IMG/VR virus record: IMGVR_UViG_3300043568_002015
Coordinates: 1-62,080 of that record
Length of the DNA: 62,080 nucleotides
Direction: 5' to 3' (one strand)
DNA from: a virus
The notes beneath the pieces are model-generated. The model did not search any database, had not been told where the DNA came from, and saw only the letters and a list, made by a program, of their open reading frames with translations. Of the stretch, positions 7,108 through 17,800 are shown one piece after another. Made by a program: the position numbers and the translations under genes. Positions within the stretch are counted from its first letter, which is position 1. Each line of letters starts with the position of its first letter.

Positions 7108-8337
7108 TTAACTTTCATTATGCACCACCACACCGTTGGCAATGTAACGATCATTTCCTGCAACGTTCAACCAGAAAACCTGTTTGGACTTTACATTGAT
7201 GGTCGCGAGCTTTTCTATGGGTATGTATACTAATTCATTATTGACCCAGTGGGCCAGATTCAATCCTTCCCGCAGTGGAGTCAATGGTTTGAAATTATTG
7301 CTGGCCAATATCACCTGATACTGCACTGGCTCGGTCATCTGTAAATATTCAATATCATATACTGCCCATCCCTGATCAGTGAACACAGCATGATTACTGG
7401 TCATAAAATAATCACTGCCATTCATGCTGACTAACTCAACATCGCCAATCCTGGTGCGATTCCATATCACTGACACTACACCTGCATCGCTTCGCACCAG
7501 ATCACCCACTCTGACAGATGATATGGATTTTAATGTTCCGTCGGCCATGAGAACTTTAGTTGATCCAATAAAGCAACCAGCATCTCCGGCCCCGGCATCA
7601 CCGCTGCCAGCACCACTGTCACCACATGCCCCAGGATCGCAATCACTACCAATTCCATCGCCACCGCCAGAATCCCAGTATTCTTGCGGAGGCTCATATG
7701 GAGGGTCCGCTGGTGGTTGTGGCGGTGGTTGTGGCGGAATATATGGGGGTTGTGGTTGCTCTGGTTGTGGATCAGGAGATGGGCCAGGTCCTGGATCGTC
7801 AGCTGGTGGAGGTGGGTCTGGTGGAGGAACATAACCCTGCCCTCCGCCGCCACCACCTGCACCACCTGCAGCTACTACAATATTACTGCCTTCAACACTG
7901 ATGTATGTGGCTCCACCGCCACCGCCACCACCACCCGAATAACCAGATGCACCTGGATTTCCGCCAGCACCACCACCAGTATCGGCACCACCAAATCCAG
8001 GAAGTCCAGCGCCGATGCCAGTGCCAGTATATCCATCACCACCTCGTCCACCTATACCAATTTGAATTTGTTGATCAGCACCCAATGCCACGATGCCGGT
8101 TATTTTATGTCCGGATCTGCCTGTGTAGCCAGTCAGTCGGTCATTTCCACCATTACCGCCTCCGGCACCAATGGCAATCACAACAGCTGGCAGTTGCGGG
8201 GGCCAAAATTGTCGCCACTCCCCGTCGATTCTAGTCCATCCAGCTAAAATTTTAGTGGCAACACCATTGACTATGACGGCTGGTCGGCGCCACGGTCTCA
8301 ATCGCCCATCTTTTGCAATGAAAACGCCCCGTGCCAT
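7108..8337 (-). CDS. Gly- and Pro-rich adhesin with C-terminal intein-like (Hint) domain
   Basis: 409 residues. Residues 1-50 (MARGVFIAKDGRLRPWRRPA) are an anchoring domain. Residues 53-168 are glycine-rich with ATYISVEGSNIVVAAGG, like the Gly-rich domain of ALK-type proteins. Residues 170-218 are a stalk about half proline (PPPDPPPPADD). From C255 a Hint domain runs to the end: C255FIGSTKVLMADGT (block A), T313SNH316 (block B) and terminal VVVH406N407. Only Glu and Ser follow the Asn, so there is no Cys/Ser/Thr to accept a splice; bacterial intein-like domains of this kind usually cleave rather than splice. Self-cleavage or attachment through C255 is inferred. Neighbours are the fibre at 8341 and the oxygenase at 6061. 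Confidence 0.82.
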   Translation of the reverse strand: MARGVFIAKDGRLRPWRRPAVIVNGVATKILAGWTRIDGEWRQFWPPQLPAVVIAIGAGGGNGGNDRLTGYTGRSGHKITGIVALGADQQIQIGIGGRGGDGYTGTGIGAGLPGFGGADTGGGAGGNPGASGYSGGGGGGGGATYISVEGSNIVVAAGGAGGGGGGQGYVPPPDPPPPADDPGPGPSPDPQPEQPQPPYIPPQPPPQPPADPPYEPPQEYWDSGGGDGIGSDCDPGACGDSGAGSGDAGAGDAGCFIGSTKVLMADGTLKSISSVRVGDLVRSDAGVVSVIWNRTRIGDVELVSMNGSDYFMTSNHAVFTDQGWAVYDIEYLQMTEPVQYQVILASNNFKPLTPLREGLNLAHWVNNELVYIPIEKLATINVKSKQVFWLNVAGNDRYIANGVVVHNES

Positions 8338-8340
8338 AAA

Positions 8341-9621
8341 TTACGCCAATCCCTGGATTTGGAACCAAAAATAACCATCAGGTATAACGCCCTCTGGTCT
8401 GTTCTCAGAAACAATATAACGGAATCGCTGATCTTCGATGGCAGTGGTCACAAATTCTGTGCTGGCAATTTGCAGAGTACTGGTACTGGGTGCTGCGGTA
8501 GGTGTAGTGGGTATGCCAGTCAATGCAGGACTTGCCCTTGGCGCCAACGGACTAATGGCAATTTGGGTAAACTCTGTTGTGGCAATTTGAGCAGTATTTG
8601 CACCAAACGCAGCCGTGGGCGCAATGGGTATCCCCACCAATGAAGGACTATCCAATGGCGCCAATGGTGCAATAGCTGTTGCAATACTGGCATCCACATA
8701 TGATTTGTTGGTGACATCGTAGTTATTGCTGGGAGTGCTGCTGACCTGTAGTGTTCCAGTCACACCATTTATATAAACTGCCTTGGTCAACAATCCAGCT
8801 ACATTGACATAAAAATTGGTGCTGGCACCACTGGTTGCATTGGTTATGTCGATGTCACTGGTGGGTGTGGCATTAATTTGTAGTTTGTTACTGGCAATGC
8901 TGACATTACCAGCAAATGCCTCATCAACGTCTGTTCTAGCATAATTTACTGCCAATACATCACCCAATGACAATGCATTGGTTGCTGTACCAACAAACTG
9001 AGCACCAATTGCTGTGTTGACATTCCAACCAGTGGAAATATTAGCAAATCCAGATATTGCAACATTGGGAGTAAATGTCATGTCGTAGCTGGCTATGGAA
9101 CTGACATTACCATTGGTGTAAATTTTAACCACTGTGTGCTTTCCACCCAGTGTATCGTATATGTTCTCAGGAAACGCACCACTCTTACCATCAATCTTAC
9201 TATATGGTGGACCAATTAAAACCCAACCTGAACCAGTGTAAGCAAATACCTGATCATTAGTGGTATCCCACCATTGTGTGCCAATTACCACCGTAGTACC
9301 GGCCACTGTGGGTTCGGTTGCGCTGACAATCATGGGACTCACTGGCTTCCATGTTGTTGTAGCATATACTTTTAACAGATTATTGGTGGTGTCATACCAC
9401 AATTCCCCACGCACTGGTGCTGTTGGAGGTGTGCTGTTGGCGAAATTTTCCAACATCTTTACAAAGTTTTCGTTCTGATATTCACCATATGTGGGGTAAT
9501 TTTTACCAAACAGATTGATGTCCAGCGTGTTTAGTCCAGGATTAATACTGGGACCATCTGCTGTACCATCCAATAGGGTTAATATCAGCTGACCGTTGGT
9601 TTTATTAATGAGATATGACAT
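8341..9621 (-). CDS. Tail fibre protein with phage-fibre repeats
   Basis: 426 residues. The N-terminal 90 residues (MSYLINKTNGQLILTLLDGT, then GELWYDTTNNLLKVY) are paralogous to the start of the fibre at 3962-5635, including the second WWDTTNDQVFAYTGSGW unit. The centre carries SNKLQINATPTSDIDI-type strands. Near residues 315-395 two units of LVGIPIAPTAAFGANTAQIA and TGIPTTPTAAPSTSTLQIAS appear, the classical phage tail-fibre repeat (Phage_fiber_2 type). The C-terminus ends in a short tip, GVIPDGYFWFQIQGLA. Three-base spacing to its neighbours places it firmly in the fibre operon. No late promoter is visible directly upstream. Confidence 0.72.
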   Translation of the reverse strand: MSYLINKTNGQLILTLLDGTADGPSINPGLNTLDINLFGKNYPTYGEYQNENFVKMLENFANSTPPTAPVRGELWYDTTNNLLKVYATTTWKPVSPMIVSATEPTVAGTTVVIGTQWWDTTNDQVFAYTGSGWVLIGPPYSKIDGKSGAFPENIYDTLGGKHTVVKIYTNGNVSSIASYDMTFTPNVAISGFANISTGWNVNTAIGAQFVGTATNALSLGDVLAVNYARTDVDEAFAGNVSIASNKLQINATPTSDIDITNATSGASTNFYVNVAGLLTKAVYINGVTGTLQVSSTPSNNYDVTNKSYVDASIATAIAPLAPLDSPSLVGIPIAPTAAFGANTAQIATTEFTQIAISPLAPRASPALTGIPTTPTAAPSTSTLQIASTEFVTTAIEDQRFRYIVSENRPEGVIPDGYFWFQIQGLA

Positions 9622-9624
9622 ATA

Positions 9625-10323
9625 TTATCCTATGCTGCTTAGTGATGTTAGTGTTTGAATTCTGACAGTATAGTCGATCTGTATCAGACGGTTTAGAGAT
9701 TTTTGTACTGGGTGGAATACCACATGCGTCAACAGTTTACCAGTGGTGGCCAATCCGTAAGTACCATCTGTACTACGAGCTTTCAACCCCAATTCATCAA
9801 ATGTAAATGTGTCGTTTAAGTTGGTGCTATTATCAAATACTGCTTGTCCTGATGGCTCACCGTAATCCAGTAAGCAAGTTACTAAAATATCTGAATACAC
9901 TTGCCCGGGTACATGGCGTATTTCGATTTTGTTACGTGCTGGATCTGGATTAATGTTACTGGTGTCATCCACTATTTTGCTGTATGTGGGATTGTATAGA
10001 TCAGCATTTTGTGTATTGCTGTTGGCCGGCAAGTAGTTGATGACACCAGTGGGGTCTACGCTGGTGCCGCCGTTGCCAAAGTGCATTTCAAATATGTAAC
10101 TCTGACCTTTGTTGGACAGGCTATATGCAATGGCTTCTGAAATATTTTCATAGTGAATGGCGTTGCGCTTATCGATATACACCTCGCCAGATTCTGGATC
10201 GTGAATTTTGATATGGCCCTGTACGTAAATACCGCCAGTTTCGTCGGGCTTGCTTGTGGATTGATTATTCATATTGTGATCTTTACCGTTGTTTGTATAT
10301 TTATCGCCGTTTTCTTGGGTCAT
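9625..10323 (-). CDS. Virion structural protein, conserved in T4-like aquatic phages
   Basis: 232 residues if started at 10323. Core features are GGIYVQGHIKIHDPESGEVY, NAIHYENISEAIAYSLSNKG and a C-terminal HVVFHPVQKSLNRLIQIDYT. I recognise the pattern as a conserved structural protein of T4-like aquatic phages, without a defined T4 equivalent. The start is uncertain: a late-promoter-like GATAAATA sits at 10298-10305, inside the longest frame, and an ATG at 10272 (MNNQSTSKPDETGG) lies about 18 bases after the expected transcription start. The longer start has an AAGAGA sequence upstream. The first 17 residues are hydrophilic and may not be made from the late transcript. Confidence 0.65.
   Translation of the reverse strand: MTQENGDKYTNNGKDHNMNNQSTSKPDETGGIYVQGHIKIHDPESGEVYIDKRNAIHYENISEAIAYSLSNKGQSYIFEMHFGNGGTSVDPTGVINYLPANSNTQNADLYNPTYSKIVDDTSNINPDPARNKIEIRHVPGQVYSDILVTCLLDYGEPSGQAVFDNSTNLNDTFTFDELGLKARSTDGTYGLATTGKLLTHVVFHPVQKSLNRLIQIDYTVRIQTLTSLSSIG
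10298..10305 (-). promoter_or_regulatory. Late-type promoter octamer GATAAATA
   Basis: Minus-strand GATAAATA, seven of eight bases matching the T4 late element. It lies within the first codons of the long form of the gene at 9625-10323, which argues for the shorter start at 10272. Confidence 0.4.
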
Positions 10324-10332
10324 TGTAATCTC

Positions 10333-11766
10333 TTAAAATTTCATTATAACGACTTCAATGGTCGCCAACTCGCCGTCTGGCACAGACGCCAGTGCATAAC
10401 CAATTACGCAACCAGGTTGATACAGCGATGGGTCCAAGCGTCCTGCTGTGCCTGGGGCAACTACTGCCAATCGATCACCTTTGGTTATTGGGCCCAGCAC
10501 ATTACATGGCACTCGTCCACTCAGTGCCAATGGCAACCCAGGCACTGCCGAATTCATTAAATATGCTGGATTTGATGATATAACACCAGCAACAGATGTA
10601 GTATGACTAGTCTGTGCCATCTGCAATTCTTCATCAATCAAATCTGATGCATTCCAACTGACCACTGTCCCTGGAGCATAGTTGTGAACAGAAGTATAGT
10701 TTTCTGCCAAGTCGGCGTATTTTGCTTGAATCGACACACCGTACACATTGTTCCACCATGCTGTTGTCGATCCCAGATTGTAGGTCAAGTTTGCACTGGG
10801 TGTGACATTGCTGGCTATATTGGTAAAACTGGCACCACCTGTACCTGAACTATATGTAGATCCGTTGGACCAAAATATCCCATTGGTGGTCATGAGATTA
10901 CCAACAGTGGTTTGTCCACTGACTGTTAATGTTGCCAATGTACCAATGCTGGTGATGTTGGTCTGGGCCGCTGTGCTTAATGTACCAGTCAATGTGGCAC
11001 TGGCATTACCAATAGTGCCTGCATTCACAGTACTTGCTATAATTGTACCTGAACTAGTAACTGCTCCAACCGCCAAACTGGTCAGGGCACCCACACTGGT
11101 GATATTAGGCTGGGCCGGTGTCAACAATGTACCGGCTACTTGTGTGAATGTGCCCTTGGTGGCACTGATGTTACCGGCAGTTATATTGCCAGTGACTGCC
11201 AGAGACGCCAATGCACCCACACTGGTGATATTGGTCTGTGCTGCTGTTGATAGCGTACCAGTTAATACAGCACTGGCATTACCAATGGTACCTGCATTGA
11301 CTGTTGTTGCTGTGACTGTGGTAAATCTACCAGTGGCATGCAATACGTTACCAATCACAGTGTTATTAATTGCAACAAACGATGCGGCATTATTGGACAC
11401 CAGATTGCCGTATAAATTAGCATTGCCGACAATAGTAACGTTTCCAGATATTACAGAGTTCCCGGTCACTGTTAAATTAGCCAGTGTACCTAGTCCAGTT
11501 ATATTGGGTTGGTAATCAGTAGTTATAGTGCCAGTCAATACCGTTCCGGTATTACCAATGGTAGCTGCTTGTATGGTGTTCGAACTTATGCCGCCGGAAG
11601 CATTAATTAACCCAGAAGCGACTATAGTAGTCGCACTGGACATATAATTTTTAAGTGCTGCTGCGGTGACTTTTCGTGTCAATCCGCTGTCTTCGCTGGC
11701 AAAAACAGTACTGTCACTGACGGTGGATAGGGTTACTAAATTCCCAATGGTTACATTGCTTGCCAT
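10333..11766 (-). CDS. Tail fibre protein sharing the YADLAE C-terminal domain
   Basis: 477 residues. The N-terminus MASNVTIGNLVTLSTVSDST with VFASEDSGLTRKVTAAALKN differs from the other fibres. The shaft is a series of loose repeats built on ATLTGTLSTAAQTNITSVG and INASGG/NAGTIGNAS motifs, which suggest a long beta-structured trimer. The C-terminal ~140 residues, starting YADLAENYTSVHNYAPGTVV and passing AYLMNSAVPG and GRVPCNVLGPITKGDRLAVV, are clearly paralogous to the end of the fibre at 3962-5635. A late-type octamer lies 22 bases upstream. Probably a receptor-binding or side fibre. Confidence 0.72.
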   Translation of the reverse strand: MASNVTIGNLVTLSTVSDSTVFASEDSGLTRKVTAAALKNYMSSATTIVASGLINASGGISSNTIQAATIGNTGTVLTGTITTDYQPNITGLGTLANLTVTGNSVISGNVTIVGNANLYGNLVSNNAASFVAINNTVIGNVLHATGRFTTVTATTVNAGTIGNASAVLTGTLSTAAQTNITSVGALASLAVTGNITAGNISATKGTFTQVAGTLLTPAQPNITSVGALTSLAVGAVTSSGTIIASTVNAGTIGNASATLTGTLSTAAQTNITSIGTLATLTVSGQTTVGNLMTTNGIFWSNGSTYSSGTGGASFTNIASNVTPSANLTYNLGSTTAWWNNVYGVSIQAKYADLAENYTSVHNYAPGTVVSWNASDLIDEELQMAQTSHTTSVAGVISSNPAYLMNSAVPGLPLALSGRVPCNVLGPITKGDRLAVVAPGTAGRLDPSLYQPGCVIGYALASVPDGELATIEVVIMKF

Positions 11767-11787
11767 GATATTCCTTGTGCTATGCTG

Positions 11788-11795
11788 TATTTATT
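11788..11795 (-). promoter_or_regulatory. Late-type promoter octamer AATAAATA
   Basis: Minus-strand AATAAATA in the 39-base gap between the giant gene and the fibre gene that starts at 11766. Spacing of 21 bases to the start codon fits a late promoter with a short leader. Confidence 0.5.
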
Positions 11796-11805
11796 ATACA
11801 TAAAA

Positions 11806-14800
11806 TTATGATCCTCTGAGGAATACTGCTTGCACAGTATCACTATTTTCTAATCCTGACCCTTCCAAGAAATCTGCGCTATATGTTGTGGTAATATATG
11901 CATCTGCTTCGTTTGTCATAAAATCACCTGAATCAGTTATAAAAGAACGTTGAGCTGTATCTGGATTTAAGTTCAGCCATGTGCCTAAATGCACATTTCC
12001 GTTGGTCGATCCAGAGCTGGGAATTAATGATGTAACTCCACTGTCTTCTACTGTGCTTCCAGCTATGTGTACCAATGGAGTTCCGGTCTTATCTGCTCCA
12101 CGACGTATTTGTGCAAGTGTGTTGGCACTAACTTGTGTCACATTGGCTGCAATGTTGGCAAATGTTGTGGAATATACATTGCCCGATGTCAAATATATGT
12201 TTCCGCTGTGCGTAATCAAGCTGCCAGTGCTGATAACAGCATTGGCTGCCCAGGCAATCTTGCTTTCAGTTGCATAGTTTCTCCAATACACGATCTTTTC
12301 ACTGTTGATGTATATAACCCCAGGCGTGTTATATGCAATATTTGGTGTTGAAAATACTGATGCATTAGCAACACTGATGCTGGTGTCAGTCAGATTTAAA
12401 TTAGCAGACAGAACGCTGGTATTAGCAATCTTGTAATACTGTGGCCAGAGACTGGCATTGGTGCCACTACTGTTGGCAATGGTGTTGGATACCATACGGT
12501 AAGCCACTATCTGTGTATTACTGAACAGTTTGGTATAAACTTTAATACCCAAGTGGTCAAATGTTTGTCCTGGTACCAATTCCTCAGGTGCATGACTACT
12601 GAAAGTATCATAGTAAGCACCACCATCAATATTGATATCTTCAGCGCGAGTACCCAGTGCTGAATCCATGTAAGCACTCTGTATACTGCTGTCCAGGTTG
12701 ATTGGATCATTGTCATCATAATATCTCAGTGCAACATTACTGCCATGAGCTATGCTAAACGTCGTACCAGCAATCTCCGACAATTGCAGGCGATCATTGG
12801 TGATGTTAACTATCTTGAATGTTAAATTAGCTGATACCGGCAAATCTAGATTGGATACTGTCAAATATTCACCAGTGGCATATTCTGTTGTGGTAAAATC
12901 AAATACACTGATGTTGCTGCTGATCAATGACAGATTATTGTGATGATAACTCAGTATGTTACTGGTGATGTTGCTGCTGAAGGCATTGAACTTGACACCT
13001 TGAACCTGGACTCCAGGATACTCGACACCGTATACTAATTTGTGCAGATCTCGTCCTGGCATTCCCTCACCAGGGGCATAGTAGGCCATGATGCGATCAT
13101 TGGCATTGTCGAAATCACCAGCACCAATCTTGGTATATTGACTGTAGTCAAATATGTTGTTGACGGTTGCTGGACGAACATTGGATGCTGTGCCATTGAT
13201 TCTGATGTTTCCACCACGAGCGTAATATGCACCAGTCAGGTTGCCCACTGTAATGACGTTGGCCCCGGTGATGGCTGTAACCACTCGAGCGTTACCATTG
13301 GCATTGGCCTGTGTGATATAATCACCCACATTGGCTGTGATATTGCCATTCAACTTCATAGTGGTTGTACTGTATACGTTGGCTTTGGCTTGCCATGCTG
13401 CCCCTGCGTATCGTACATTGGCATTGGCTGCAATGGTGACATTGCTGGCCCAATCAATGATGCTGCTGGTGTAGCTGACACGGTCAAACTTTAAATTACT
13501 ATTGAATGTGCGTACCTTGTTGTAGCTCTTGTCTATAAATTGCGTATAGCTGTTGACTGCCGTCACACTAGTGGCCAGATTGCTATCTGCCAGATACAGC
13601 AGGTTACCATTGTTAAATGTACCAGCAGTATCAATTAACGATATAACGTTACCATTGATAACGTCGGCATATACCGTGCCTTGACTGACAGTATTGGGCT
13701 GGAATACCACATTACCAGTGTACACTGTGACATTGCTGCTGATGGTCAAGTCAGTGGTGGGCAGGCTGTCTATATAGTATTCACCAACCAAATGAGCATA
13801 CGCCAATGCCCCAGATCCTGTACCATTGATGTTAATGGTTGGCTGGCTGGTGAACCCAGTACCAGGTTTAATTATCTCGAATCTGCTGATGGTGTTGGTA
13901 AGGACATCTAAATGAGCTATGACATTAGCCCCGGTTCCGCCTCCACCAGTCACTGTGACTTGTGGGACTTCGTAGTAACCACCAGACTGTAATGTATATG
14001 AATTTATGTCGCCTACATTCACCTGCAGGTTAGCACCATTACGAAAAATGTAAGCATTGTCTATACTGATGGCAGTGACATTGGCTGCTAAGTTGGCACT
14101 GTCGCGATACAGGTATGTATTGGCGGCTGCTGTTGTATCAAATGCACCAACCACATTGCTGATGGTTACTATATTACCGGTGGATGTATAATATACATCA
14201 CCGTAAGCACCAGTACTCAATTGGGTCACTACATTACCAACCCAGACATTGGTATTGGCACTCAGTGTCAATTGTTCAATGATATTGGTGAAAGCGCCAG
14301 TGACCTCCTGCAATGTCATGATGGTATCCACGCTGTTGATGTATACTCGACCATTGGCTCCAGTGCTGGGCTGTGTGACATAATCGCCAGCATTGACTGT
14401 TGTTGCTGCGTTCCATAGACCTAGAGTTATTACAGGAATATCCTGGGTATCACCGGCATTGACCACATCGATTGAACCAATTCCATAACCATAATTGGCA
14501 TACCAATCTTTATAGATAGCAGTGGTAGATACAGTGGTCACATCCTTGTCCATGGTCAGATCAGGACTACGGTATTTCCCTAATTCAGAGTCGTATGTGC
14601 TGGGTAAGTCAAAGTCAGTTACGTCATGCGTATATGTATCTGACCCCTGGTAATCCAACAGATACTCACGTAGGCTGGTACGATAGGGCTTGACCTCATT
14701 GATATAGCTTTCGTAATAAGTCTGGTTGTCTCTGATGTAGTTGGGGAACTGTTCCAGTTTACGCAATTGATGAACAATGCTGACAAAGCTGGTCTTGAAA

Positions 14801-17800
14801 ATCCAATCCACTGTCTTCTGTTCAGTCAAAATGTAATTGATCAAGAAGAAGAACATTTCGTTGAACTTGCCAGCCAATCGTTCTCTAAATATATCGTTTT
14901 GTAAGGTGTCAAATATAATACGGATTTCGTATTGTGACTCTGGGCTACCGTCGTATAGATTACTGTTTAACTGTATGGTGCCGGATTGTACGCCCACCAG
15001 ACTTTCTGTCAGGGTGTCATCGTATCGGTACACTTCCCATTGGCCACGGCCGTTGTTTAAAACTTTGACAGTATTTCCTGACGACAATGTCAATGTCTGT
15101 ATGTCTGCAATGGTAGCCACTTGATACGTAGGCTTGACTGTATATTCGTAAGTGCTATCATACCAGTCAATTTTACTCCAATAGAATGGAGTATAATAGC
15201 TCTGTGTTGTGGTCAATGTAAATGCCGCAGTTGCCCCTGAAATAGCAAGGGTGTAAGTTGACCATAGTCCCTGTTGGGTTTCATCATTGATTACCAACAC
15301 CACATAACCAGACTGTAATCCATTTACGTCAATATAACCCAATTCTTCGTAGCTGTCCACAGTCAAGTCGTAATCTTCAGCGATTGGTAGTGCTTCTGAA
15401 GAATACAGACGGTCAATAATAAAATCATTGACCACTGGTACTGTCAGCAATACGGTATTGACATATGCCACCCAGCTCTTGACTGCTGCAATGCGATCAA
15501 CAAATATAGTTTGTCCACGATCGATGCCTACGTTGCTCTGGATAGGCAGTGTGGTGTCCGGGACTGCACGATTATACTGATCCCGCCCAGCCAGGCTGTC
15601 ACGTAATTTATTGACTATGCGTTCAGGTATATCGCTATTGGCATTGCCCTCTTGAATTAATTGATACTCACTGTGAATAATGTTGTCGTTTTTAACATAA
15701 TCATAATCCATGTGCAATACTGTGGTGTTGCCAGTGATGTAGTTGCTGATGTTATACAGACTAATTGTGTCGTTACGAACCACAGCAGCGTAAGGAATAC
15801 CCTGCGTCTGAGGGCTTCTGATCATATCTTCCAGGGTAACGATACTATTTCTGCGAGCAGTAATATTTGTGTCCACACTGGTTTTATTGATTACCCAATA
15901 ATAGTAACGACTGCGTATGATTTTTGTAGCAGGATCAACATATGTCTCTGACACAAATGCGCTGTTGTCGATTGGATACAGCGGAGTTCCGTCACCAGTA
16001 TACTGACCTGGTAATTCAGAACTGACAATCCATTCTGCTATCTGTATTTGACTGTCCGGGAACATGGTGGCCCAATTGCTGGCTCTATAAGGTAATGATC
16101 CTTGTTCGTAATCCAGGAATCTTACCAGATCCAAATTCCACCAGGTTTTACCAACTTGTGTGGCTCCCCAGGTGTGGTCTAAATTAACGCTGACGTCATT
16201 ACTGACGTAATCTGTAGCACCAGCTGAGTTATACACAGCCGGATCATATGCTGTCCAGAAATCGATATCCTGTTCGGCTTGACCCAACAATTTACCTTTG
16301 GCTGGATCAATGTGATCCAGGTTAGTAAGTATGGAATTAGACACTGTATCGAATAGATACATACGTGTAATGCTGTCTATATCCACTTTAGGAGTCTGCG
16401 AGCTTATGGTATCCCATCCAACATTACCAGTAAAGTTATAATAGGTATAGTAAGTACCAGCATTGATGGCACGAGTCAACGCACCAGTTTCTGGATCAGC
16501 ATATATAACCGTGTTGTCATCACCTGGCGCACCAATCAATAAAGTATCATGGCTGCTGGCCAGACTACTTCCAAATTGGTCGTATGCAGTTAATATAGAA
16601 TTTTGTAGTCGTTGTACAAAAGTCATTTGATCTTGAGCGCCACCGCTCAAAGCGCCACTGACCAATCCATATACATATACTGCACCAGCTGATGGTATAG
16701 GATCCAGGAATGTTGTTGCACCCTGATCCAATAATGTAGTTTCAGCATCAATTGTTAAATTATTATAGGTAGTACTACCAGGACCCGACACTATTAGTGA
16801 ATTTCCGCTGGGATTGATTGATAATTGCGTACCAAATCCATTGATGTCATCTTGGCCCAGATGTCGTATAGTTTGTAGGTTTGTGTATACAGTAATACCC
16901 AGGTTGGCAAATACATTGCTGTTATTGCCAGGTGTCAATACCAATTTGTCCACTGCACTGACGATGTTACTGGTAATGGTTATTGTGTCATACAATGTAA
17001 CAGTGGCAGTGATGCCAGCAATATTTGCACTATTAATATTAGCCGTAATGGATTGTATGTTACCCACTGTGCTGCCCACGCTGTTGGCGCCAAATGTAAT
17101 CAATCGCCCATTAATACGGAAACTATCGCCCACCTTAACCAATGGCAATGTAGCTGTGGCCAATACTTCCCCATATCGTTCACCAGTATTAACAAAGCGA
17201 TAAACCAACCCGCTGTGGTAACCAGGCTCACTGTAGCCAGGACTACTGACATATATATCTGCGTCGTTACCACTGATATCAGCAGCACCACCAAAACCAG
17301 CACCACTAGTCAGGCTAGGTGCTGCTAGTTTTTCCATCAATTGGAACTTATTGGTCTCAATTGTTACGTCCATGCCCACCATTGGGGCTGTGGTAAAGTT
17401 AATGGCTGTAGCATTGGATGTAAATCCAGCAGTTTGTTCAACACCGTTTATGCCAACACGTACTGTGCTAGAGGTAATTGGTTGTTGTGTAAAGAATGCA
17501 GTACGCCCATTGGCGGTAAACGTTTCTATACTGCGATCATATACGTATACTGCACCAGCAGCACTGATGCTGTTGATTGCTTCATAAGGTGCACTGATTA
17601 TAGTCTGGCTGGCATCGCTGGTTGTCTTGACGATGCTACCAAATGCCACGTTGGCATAGCTGCCCACAGAAATAGTATTTGCATAGGTGTAGTAATTGTT
17701 GGCATTGGCGTGGAATACCTCCACATTACCAGAATTGGGTGCTCCAACAAATAACCATGTATTGTCTGAACTAGCACTAATACTATAACCAAATTGGTTA

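Noticed and set aside
7530-8247. Overlapping frames of 90-190 codons antisense or shifted to the Hint adhesin gene, rich in His, Trp or Gly
   Set aside because: These come from Gly- and Pro-rich codons of the real gene read in other frames; the Hint motifs fix the true frame.
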